This document shows positions 48,237 to 54,196 of a stretch of 54,196 nt of DNA, piece by piece. The notes beneath the pieces are model-generated. The model was not told where the DNA came from. It saw only the letters and a list, made by a program, of their open reading frames with translations, and ran no database searches. The DNA is from JADGQN01 sp035315185 (GTDB taxonomy: Bacteria; Desulfobacterota; Syntrophorhabdia; Syntrophorhabdales; WCHB1-27). Position 1 is the first letter of the stretch. The number at the start of each line of letters is the position of its first letter. Made by a program: the position numbers and the translations under genes. The stretch lies in contig DATFYE010000103.1 in the NCBI GenBank assembly GCA_035315185.1, positions 1 through 54,196 on the forward strand. The letters are read 5' to 3'.

Positions 48237-49574
48237 TTAAGCCTCTAAGATAGCCCCGTATTGCCGCAATTCCCTTCGAACGTCTTCCGGCGAAATTTCT
48301 TTCGGGAGTGCATTCGAGCCCACGGATTGCGCGGCAAGAATGCCTGCCGCTTCTCCCATCGCGAAGGCCGGTCCGATCACGCGTGCAGAGGCGTGCGCCT
48401 GATGGCTGGCAGAGAGGCAGCGCCCGGCGACCAGCAGGTTCTCAACCCCGCTGGGAATGAGGCATCGTATAGGTATGGTGTAGTAATCGTCTTCCTTTTC
48501 GAGAAACTTCCATATGATCCTGCGCGTCTCAGGGTCATGCATCTCCATGGGCCACGCGCCAAGCGCTATCCCATCATCAAATTTCCTTCCCTTGAGCACA
48601 TCATCCTCTTGAAGCACGTATGAGCCCTTGATCCGCCTCGTCTCCCGTATACCTATCTGCGGGGCAAACGAAGAGAGTTCGGCCTGTTCGAACCCCGGCA
48701 GATAACGTCTGAAGGCCCTGATGTATTCGAGCACCTGCCGCCTGCCCTCCATCTCCGCAGCCGTCAGGTCACGTGCGTCCGTGGCGATAAGGTCGGGAAC
48801 GCTTACGATGTTTGCGCTCACCAGCCCCGAAGGAAGCGCCGGATTTAAGATCCCGTCCGGCCTCTTAAAACCGTATTCTCCCGTTTTGACGGCCTCCTCC
48901 AGCTTCTCCTTGACCTTTGGCGTGGTAAGGTCGTGCATCTTCTCCACATCCACGTGTATCATGCGAAACATGGTCGTTAAGGTTTGCAACCTTCCCTTCT
49001 CGTCGCCTACCTCGCACGGAACACCAGCCCTGAAGGCCACATCACCGTCTCCGCTTGCGTCGATAATCACCTTTGCCAGCAGGGCACAACGTCCCGACTT
49101 GTTCTCAACAATCACGCCTGAAAGCCTGCTCCCCTTTTGCTCCCATGTCACGTCAGTTACAAAGCTATGGTAGAGCAATTCGACGCCACTTTTTGTTGCA
49201 AATTCTTCCGCCACAAACTTGAAAATTTCGGGGTGAAAGCGCAGGGAGGCAATCCTGGGATCGACCTTTGAGATCCCTCTTTCTGTTACCGAGCCGCGTT
49301 CCTTCAGCCGATCCCGCAGGCTTCCCGCAACTCCTCCCACGATCAGTTTCTTCTCAGCACCAGTGGTGAAAAACCCGCAGAACGATCCCACCATACCGGC
49401 GGTAGCCATGCCTCCCAGGAAACCGTAGCGCTCGACCAGAAGCGTCCGCGCTCCGGACCTCTCTGCGGCTATGGCGGCCGCTATCCCTGCCCCACCGCCG
49501 CCTACAACCAGCACATCGTATTCTCCCATCACCTCTATTTCCCGGGCATCTTCAACGATCGTTTTTTTCGCCAT
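48237..49574 (-). CDS. FAD-dependent oxidoreductase (FAD_oxidored family)
   Basis: 445 residues. The N-terminal Rossmann site YDVLVVGGGGAGIAAAIAAERSGARTLLVERYGFLGGMATAGMVGSFCGF (about 19-68) with GGMAT is the family signature. Later, KVIIDASGDGDVAFRAGVPCEVG and a C-terminal NLLVAGRCLSASHQAHASARVIGPAFAMGEAAGILAA close the FAD site. Members oxidise or reduce unknown substrates. The gene follows the second AcnX small subunit by 16 bp, so it belongs to the aconitase-X/TTT operon and may act on the AcnX product or its precursor. Confidence 0.88.
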   Translation of the reverse strand: MAKKTIVEDAREIEVMGEYDVLVVGGGGAGIAAAIAAERSGARTLLVERYGFLGGMATAGMVGSFCGFFTTGAEKKLIVGGVAGSLRDRLKERGSVTERGISKVDPRIASLRFHPEIFKFVAEEFATKSGVELLYHSFVTDVTWEQKGSRLSGVIVENKSGRCALLAKVIIDASGDGDVAFRAGVPCEVGDEKGRLQTLTTMFRMIHVDVEKMHDLTTPKVKEKLEEAVKTGEYGFKRPDGILNPALPSGLVSANIVSVPDLIATDARDLTAAEMEGRRQVLEYIRAFRRYLPGFEQAELSSFAPQIGIRETRRIKGSYVLQEDDVLKGRKFDDGIALGAWPMEMHDPETRRIIWKFLEKEDDYYTIPIRCLIPSGVENLLVAGRCLSASHQAHASARVIGPAFAMGEAAGILAAQSVGSNALPKEISPEDVRRELRQYGAILEA

Positions 49575-49590
49575 GATGGCTCCTCTTCTA

Positions 49591-50013
49591 TTACTGCCCT
49601 TCTTTTTTTGTTATCTCAACAATCCCTTTGTCCGCGTCCACCTTAACCCAGTCACCGGTCGCTATGACTTCCAGAGGGTCCTGATCGAGTTCGGTGACCG
49701 AGGGTGAGTGCATCACCACTGCGCCAAGCGCAACCTTTGTCGTCATCTCGTTGAAAATCAACGCAGCAGGTGCCGTGCCCGCCATCCGCGCCGCGTGGAA
49801 CCTCGTGGACCATCCCGATGAGCCCTTTGCTCCCGGAAAGACAAGGACCTTGCCCTTAAAGCTCTGACCCGAAAGCTCGTGCCTCCGTTCAATAATAATC
49901 CCCTTCATCGGGTCGATCCCTCCCCAACCCGATATCGTTTGCCCGGTGACGAGGGCCTCACCTTCTGCGCATCCTCCGACTACTTTTCTGCCATGCAGAA
50001 TGATCTTCTTCAA
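49591..50013 (-). CDS. Aconitase X small (swivel, DUF126) subunit, second copy
   Basis: 140 residues from TTG at 50013 (LKKIILHGRKVVGG), with AAGGAG upstream. The swivel domain includes GEALVTGQTISGWGGIDPMKGIIIERRHELSGQSFKGKVLVFPGAKGSSGWSTRFHAARMAGTAPAALIFNEMTTKVALGAVVMHSP. By eye it is about 84% identical to the copy at 52255-52671. Only one large subunit is present. The SSGWS loop, which closes over the substrate in AcnX, is preserved, so this copy does not look decayed. Confidence 0.9.
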   Translation of the reverse strand: MKKIILHGRKVVGGCAEGEALVTGQTISGWGGIDPMKGIIIERRHELSGQSFKGKVLVFPGAKGSSGWSTRFHAARMAGTAPAALIFNEMTTKVALGAVVMHSPSVTELDQDPLEVIATGDWVKVDADKGIVEITKKEGQ

Positions 50014-50089
50014 CTGAGCTCTCCTTCCCAACGAACCTCTCCGTAGCGAAGCTGCGAGCAATCAGCGGAATAGGCCGACATGATATTCG

Positions 50090-50188
50090 CCCTCACACTG
50101 CCCTCTCCCGCAAGAGGAGAAAAAATTCCGTGAACTTTGCGCATCGAGTTTTTTCACTTCACACCAAACACCATTCACTAAACACTGT
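50090..50188. repeat. CCCTCTCCC element plus simple-unit repeat (type F)
   Basis: 50090-50120 reads CCCTCACACTGCCCTCTCCC then GCAAGAGGAGA, the same element as at 22051. It is followed at 50154-50188 by TTCACTTCACACCAAACACC and ATTCACTAAACACTG, a run of CACTnAA-like units. Both lie between tctA and the second AcnX small gene. Confidence 0.65.
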
Positions 50189-50194
50189 CTTATG

Positions 50195-51703
50195 TTAGTC
50201 CTCCTCCGCAATCACTTCGCTTCTCCTTTTTTGCACGAAAGGCAGGATAGCGGAAAGCAGAAGTGTCGCAGCTATCAGGAGAGACACGGCAGACAACGGC
50301 CTGGTCAAGAATACGCTGATGCTCCCGTCCGAAAGTATCAAAGCCTGACGCAGGTTCTTCTCGAGCAAGGGGCCCAGGACAAAGGCAAGAACCATAGGGG
50401 CAGGCTCATAGCTCAATTTCCGTAGCACGTAACCCAAAACGCCAAAGACGAGCATCACGTAGAGATCAAAGACATTCGCGCTGATACTGTAGGCACCGAT
50501 AAAACAGAAAAGCAGTATCAACGGAAACAATGTCCGATAAGGCACCTTCAAGATCTGGACCCACACGCTGATCAGCGGGAGGTTCAAAACGAGCAGCATG
50601 ACATTGCCCACGTACATGCTCGCCACGGTTCCCCAGAAGATCTCAGGATGCTCGGTGATGAGCAGGGGACCGGGTTTGACACCATGGATCATGAGCGCGC
50701 CAAGGAGCAACGCCATGATGACGTTCGCAGGGATGCCGAGAGAGAAGAGCGGGATAAAGCCGCTGCTCGACGCTGCATTATTCGCAGACTCCGGACCGGC
50801 GACACCTTCTATGGCCCCGTTGCCGAACTCCTCCGGGTGTTTTGCGAACCTCTTCTCTGTTGCGTACGAGACAAAGGAAGATATGACGGCTCCGCCACCC
50901 GGAAGGATACCGAGCAGAAATCCTATCAACGTGCCCCTGCCAATCGGACGCGCCGATTTGCCCCAGTCCTTCTTTGTTGGAAAGAGTTCTCGGAAACGCG
51001 TTTTAAGCACCTCTCGCTTCTCACTCAGTTTTTCGAGATTGAGAAGCACCTCTGAGATGCCAAAGAGTCCCATAACGAGCGGCACGAGCCCGACACCGTC
51101 GATGAGTCCCATCAACCCGAAGGAAAAGCGGGCCTGGCCCGTTATCACGTCCTGTCCGATGAGACTCAAAAAGAGCCCGAGCCCTGCCATGACAAGACCT
51201 CTCAGTACTGAGCCCTGCGTAAGATAGGTGACGAGGGAAAGGCCGAGACACATGAGGGAGAAGTATTCCGAAGGCCCGAACATGAGCGCGATCCCCGCCA
51301 GCGTGTTTGTCATGAACATGAGCCCGAAAAGGCCGAGCGTCCCTGCGATGAAGGAGCCGAAGGCCGCAATGCCGAGGGCAGGCCCAGCACGTCCCTTCAG
51401 TGCCATCTGGTGACCGTCGAGGCAGGTAACTACGGACGCGGCTTCACCGGGAATGTTGACAAGGATCGATGTTGTTGAACCGCCGTACATCGCGCCGTAA
51501 TAGATGCCGGCGAGCATGATGATGCTCGTAACAGGCGAAATGCCGAAAGTAATGGGGAGAAGGATGGACATGGCCCCTACCGGACCTATGCCCGGCAGTA
51601 CGCCGACCAAGGTCCCGATAAAAACGCCGAAAAAGCAGGAGAGCAGATTCCAAGGGTGGAGCGCTATGCCGAAGCCGTAAAACAGGTCGTGAAGTATACT
51701 CAC
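50195..51703 (-). CDS. tctA: TTT large membrane subunit TctA (second system)
   Basis: 502 residues with GTLVGVLPGIGPVGAMSILLPITFG (about 30-54), GAMYGGSTTSILVNIPGEAASVVTCLDGHQMALKGRAGPALGIAAFGSF (about 70-118) and the second-half repeat GILPGGGAVISSF plus ANNAASSSGFIPLFSLGIPAN. Clearly homologous to the TctA at 1668-3170 but diverged throughout. Starts seven bases after tctB; belongs to the AcnX operon. Confidence 0.95.
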   Translation of the reverse strand: MSILHDLFYGFGIALHPWNLLSCFFGVFIGTLVGVLPGIGPVGAMSILLPITFGISPVTSIIMLAGIYYGAMYGGSTTSILVNIPGEAASVVTCLDGHQMALKGRAGPALGIAAFGSFIAGTLGLFGLMFMTNTLAGIALMFGPSEYFSLMCLGLSLVTYLTQGSVLRGLVMAGLGLFLSLIGQDVITGQARFSFGLMGLIDGVGLVPLVMGLFGISEVLLNLEKLSEKREVLKTRFRELFPTKKDWGKSARPIGRGTLIGFLLGILPGGGAVISSFVSYATEKRFAKHPEEFGNGAIEGVAGPESANNAASSSGFIPLFSLGIPANVIMALLLGALMIHGVKPGPLLITEHPEIFWGTVASMYVGNVMLLVLNLPLISVWVQILKVPYRTLFPLILLFCFIGAYSISANVFDLYVMLVFGVLGYVLRKLSYEPAPMVLAFVLGPLLEKNLRQALILSDGSISVFLTRPLSAVSLLIAATLLLSAILPFVQKRRSEVIAEED

Positions 51704-51710
51704 AGACTGC

Positions 51711-52238
51711 CTACCACCATGGGAACAGACCCCGCGGAAGCTGGCAATGAAGCCAGACTTCGAACACCAGATAGCTTACCAGAGCTGTCGCAATCGCGAA
51801 GAAAAGGCTCCAGAAATAGTTTCTTTTTTCGAGGTCGAAAAAGAGAGCAAACATAAGCAGGGATGTGGTCAGAATGAAGCCGACCGGTTCGATCAGAATG
51901 ACATAAGCGAGAAGAAGCGCCACTGTGTAGATGAGTCGCGGCCAGGCGCCGATCCGGAAGGCGTGATCTGTTCCCGGCGCCATCTGCCGGCGCCGCTTCG
52001 ACATGGTCCTCGCAATGATCATCGCCAATCCCATGGCCGCAATGAAAAGGCCGGAGAGCAGCGCAACAAATCCGGGTCCCGGCTGATGGAAGGAACCGAG
52101 ATCAAACCGGAGCGCGAGCAGGCATATGATGAACCCTATGCCGATCCAGACAATGCCTTCAACTGTCCCTGTTTCTGTTCCTGTTCCTGTTTCTTTTTCC
52201 ACCATTGCCTTGCTTACCTTTGTTTCTCCGGCATTCAA
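51711..52238 (-). CDS. tctB: TTT small membrane subunit TctB (second system)
   Basis: Up to 175 residues. Four membrane segments begin with GIVWIGIGFIICLLALRF (about 28-45) and the TctB phrase DLGSFHQPGPGFVALLSGLFIAAMGLAMII. The start is uncertain: TTG at 52238 or ATG at 52205 (MVEKETG). Both include a low-complexity ETGTGTETGTVEG encoded by a hexanucleotide repeat. It lies 16 bp after an AcnX small subunit gene. Confidence 0.87.
   Translation of the reverse strand: MNAGETKVSKAMVEKETGTGTETGTVEGIVWIGIGFIICLLALRFDLGSFHQPGPGFVALLSGLFIAAMGLAMIIARTMSKRRRQMAPGTDHAFRIGAWPRLIYTVALLLAYVILIEPVGFILTTSLLMFALFFDLEKRNYFWSLFFAIATALVSYLVFEVWLHCQLPRGLFPWW
52163..52192. repeat. Hexanucleotide repeat in the 5' part of tctB
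   Basis: Five tandem units of CTGTYY (CTGTCC, CTGTTT, CTGTTC, CTGTTC, CTGTTT on the plus strand), encoding alternating Thr-Gly/Thr-Glu in the protein. Length change would stay in frame. Confidence 0.75.
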
Positions 52239-52254
52239 TAGCGAGTTTTACTCC

Positions 52255-52671
52255 TCACTCCTTCCTGGTTATCTCGACGATGCCGTTATCCGCATCGACC
52301 TTGACCCAATCGCCCGTCGTAATCACTGCAAGAGGATCCTGATCGAAATCGGTGATCGCGGGGACATGCATCACGACAGCGCCGAGCGCAACCTTTGTGG
52401 TCATCTCGTTGAAAATCAACGCTTTGGGCGCAGCGCCCGCAAGCCGCGCCACGTGGAATCTCGTTGACCAACCCGATGCACCCTTGGCCCCGGGGAAGAC
52501 GAGCACCTTCCCTTTGAAGCTCTGCCCTCTAAGCTCGTGTCGCCTTTCGATGATCACACCTTCCATCGGGTTTATGCCTCCCCAGCCCGTTATCGTCTGC
52601 TTTGTGACAAGCGCCTCACCTTCAACGCAGCCTCCCACTACTTTTCTGCCATGCAGGATGATCTTCTTCAT
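52255..52671 (-). CDS. Aconitase X small (swivel, DUF126) subunit, first copy
   Basis: 138 residues from ATG at 52671. Same domain as the copy at 49591: GEALVTKQTITGWGGINPMEGVIIERRHELRGQSFKGKVLVFPGAKGASGWSTRFHVARLAG and NEMTTKVALGAVVMHVPAITDFDQDPL. Overlaps the large-subunit stop by four bases (ATGA), which makes it the natural partner of that subunit. Confidence 0.93.
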   Translation of the reverse strand: MKKIILHGRKVVGGCVEGEALVTKQTITGWGGINPMEGVIIERRHELRGQSFKGKVLVFPGAKGASGWSTRFHVARLAGAAPKALIFNEMTTKVALGAVVMHVPAITDFDQDPLAVITTGDWVKVDADNGIVEITRKE

Positions 52672-53951
52672 TTGAGTTCACCTTTCCACTGCCCGCTGAC
52701 CGCGGCCTCAATACAGTTCTGCGTGGTTCCGAACCATGTCTGGAGACCGAGAATCGAAGGCATATAGTGCGCCTGCTTCCCGGAGTCGGTTGCAGCTACC
52801 CTCGTGCCCTTGGGCATCACATGGGCAAGCACCGGGCAGGTATCGGTCATCAGGATACCGCCTGCATTGGTGATGATCTCTGTATACCCATTCTGGTCGG
52901 CGATCTCCTTGAGCGCTCGCGGTGTGAAAATCCAGAGGCTCGTGTTGCTGTTCACACGCCTGCCTTTCAGCATCTTGCAGACATCCCACACCTGCTCAAT
53001 TGAATAGTGCGGGCAGCCCAGCATGACAAAGTCTACAGCCCTCTCTCTTGCCGAGGAATTCAGGTTCTCATACGCCATCTGTCTCTCTTTCTTTCCGAAC
53101 TTCAAGGTCGCTTGCGGCTTCTTGCCTCCGAAAGCCTCATCCAGCGAACGGGCTTCAGGCGTAATCCCCACGATATGGTACATCTCTACTCCGCCCGACG
53201 ATGCAGCCGCTGCGCCGCAATGCTTCAGCCTCGAAAGGGTCGGAGTGCGGCGGATGCCATGAAGTACGGGAACCCGCTCCTGAACCATCTCTCCGACATA
53301 GTAGCCCAGGAGATTCCAGTCCATAATGCTCTCGACGTCGTATTCAACCTCCACGAGATGCGTACCAAGACGATTTTGGTCGAGGTGGTATCCCCAGTAA
53401 GGAATCTTGCCGGTCAGGCTTGCAGCAGCACCACTTTCCCGCCCTTCACAGTTCATACGCGCACCCAGCACTGAATTGGCGTAGATGACCGCGGAAGACT
53501 CCATCCACGCGCAGTGCTCACCTCTGACCGGCACATTCCCCACGAGGTAGGGAGTGCATGTATTCATGAGCTGTACGCCGATGCGCTTTGCAAAAGCGAT
53601 GCTCTTCATGTGGAGCTCGTAGACGCTGCGATCGACTCCTTCGATCTCCCAGTGGTCCGGGTCCAGGCCTTGAATCAGATGGTACGTGCAGGCCTTCACC
53701 TCAGGGATTTGTACTACATCGCTTGAATCAAGAGCGAATTCGGAGAATACGGCATCGAAGCTCCCCGTCTTGTCCGCAAGGTCCCGTATAAAGGGGCCTG
53801 ACGCCCCTATGGCGACACAAACATTGTCAGTGTCGATGAACCGCTCCGCTCCCAACGCCTCTCCATAGCGCACAAGGAGATCCATCGCCCTTTGTCTGGC
53901 GGGTCCCTCTTTGCCATCGAGCATGGCCTTTTCATCGTCAGTCAGTTTCAT
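52668..53951 (-). CDS. Aconitase X large (catalytic, DUF521) subunit
   Basis: 427 residues. AcnX landmarks: LMNTCTPYLVGNVPVRGEHCAWMESSAVIYANSVLGARMNCEGRESGAAASLTGKIPYWGYH (about 129-189), VDFVMLGCPHYSIEQVWDVCKML (about 306-328) and ITNAGGILMTDTCPVLAHV (about 360-378). Cysteines 132, 313 and 372 are placed like the iron-sulfur ligands of characterised family members. Known AcnX activities include cis-3-hydroxy-L-proline dehydratase in bacteria and phosphomevalonate dehydratase in archaea. With a tripartite carboxylate transporter next door, dehydration of an imported hydroxy acid is the best inference; the substrate is not determined. Confidence 0.93.
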   Translation of the reverse strand: MKLTDDEKAMLDGKEGPARQRAMDLLVRYGEALGAERFIDTDNVCVAIGASGPFIRDLADKTGSFDAVFSEFALDSSDVVQIPEVKACTYHLIQGLDPDHWEIEGVDRSVYELHMKSIAFAKRIGVQLMNTCTPYLVGNVPVRGEHCAWMESSAVIYANSVLGARMNCEGRESGAAASLTGKIPYWGYHLDQNRLGTHLVEVEYDVESIMDWNLLGYYVGEMVQERVPVLHGIRRTPTLSRLKHCGAAAASSGGVEMYHIVGITPEARSLDEAFGGKKPQATLKFGKKERQMAYENLNSSARERAVDFVMLGCPHYSIEQVWDVCKMLKGRRVNSNTSLWIFTPRALKEIADQNGYTEIITNAGGILMTDTCPVLAHVMPKGTRVAATDSGKQAHYMPSILGLQTWFGTTQNCIEAAVSGQWKGELK

Positions 53952-53977
53952 CCTATTCTCCTTCCATCCAAGAGACA

Positions 53978-54116
53978 GTGTTGAGTGTTAAGTGTGTCCG
54001 GCTGGGAAACTCAACACGCAACTCGTAACGCGGAACCCGCAACGAAGCCGCAGGCGTCTGTCACTCGACCCTCGATACTCGTCACTGATCACCGGTAACC
54101 GATCACCGATTACCGT
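53978..54116. repeat. Simple-unit repeat region (type G)
   Basis: Begins CAGTGTTGAGTGTTAAGTGTG, answered by AACTCAACACGCAACTCGTAACG, and ends in GTCACTGATCACCGGTAACCG ATCACCGATTACCG. Several 7-8 base units are recombined, in the gap before the AcnX large gene. Similar in style to types A-F. Confidence 0.65.
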
Positions 54117-54118
54117 CT

Positions 54119-54196
54119 TCACTTCACCAGTCCCTGCTCCTTGAAGAATGCCTGCGCCGTCACTTTATAATTGACAAGATACTTCTCGAAAGCGGC
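54119..54196 (-). CDS. C-terminal end of a probable TctC-type receptor (partial)
   Basis: The last 25 codons of a gene entering from the right edge: AAFEKYLVNYKVTAQAFFKEQGLVK and a TGA at 54121-54119. The ending FFKEQGLVK is like the LGLVK-type ends of Bug/TctC receptors, and position at the head of a tctBA operon supports this. Too little is visible for certainty. Confidence 0.5.
   Translation of the reverse strand, partial: AAFEKYLVNYKVTAQAFFKEQGLVK

Overview
The window looks like chromosome from a strictly anaerobic, Gram-negative, probably Desulfobacterota/Deltaproteobacteria (Syntrophorhabdus-like) bacterium. This is inferred from gene content: two tripartite tricarboxylate transporters (TTT), an aconitase-X operon, a fused molybdenum hydroxylase, a 12-gene complex I operon lacking the usual NADH-oxidising module, a MoeA/periplasmic-binding-domain fusion, a rubrerythrin-type protein and an outer-membrane MipA protein. 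No rRNA, complete tRNA or CRISPR array was seen.

Layout. (1) 1-340: 3' end of an unidentified winged-helix-like gene. (2) 647-7389, minus strand: one operon, FAD subunit - fused [2Fe-2S]/molybdopterin subunit of a xanthine-dehydrogenase-type hydroxylase - TctB - TctA - TctC, which suggests import and hydroxylation of an organic acid. (3) 7390-8376: about 1 kb of decayed sequence. (4) 8377-16017, minus: threonine-synthase-like enzyme, a second PLP fold-II enzyme and a complete BMP-type ABC transporter. (5) 16040-22010: remnant of a chromosomal integron. About eight cassettes lie on the minus strand, separated by recognisable attC sites, beside the C-terminal stump of an integron integrase. Cargo includes three toxin-antitoxin pairs (ParE/Phd, MazEF, HigBA), a TIGR04076 protein, a lipocalin-like secreted protein and membrane proteins; one cassette is broken by an IS3-family element. 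(6) 22376-36835, minus: nuoABCD-(NuoF C-terminal domain/GltD-like fusion)-nuoGHIJKLMN behind a near-consensus promoter. (7) 36948-40143: P-II-like protein, penicillin-binding protein 1A and a rubrerythrin-like protein. (8) 40332-46196, plus: molybdenum cofactor operon moeA - moeA-PBP - moaA - moaC - MOSC - mogA, with a consensus sigma70 promoter and a hairpin at its end. (9) 46264-48017: small secreted protein and MipA-type porin. (10) 48237-54196, minus: TctC (partial) - AcnX large - AcnX small - TctB - TctA - second AcnX small - FAD oxidoreductase, a catabolic operon that imports and dehydrates an unknown hydroxy acid.

The cofactor operon could supply the molybdenum hydroxylase. Both TTT operons point to scavenging of carboxylates, with complex I as the shared energy-coupling machine. 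The parts most worth following up are the integron remnant, whose integrase stump points the same way as its cassettes; the complex I operon in which a GltD-like flavoprotein replaces NuoE/NuoF; and the AcnX operon with two swivel-subunit genes for one large subunit. Intergenic DNA also repeatedly carries imperfect hairpins built of 7-8 bp units, at seven places.
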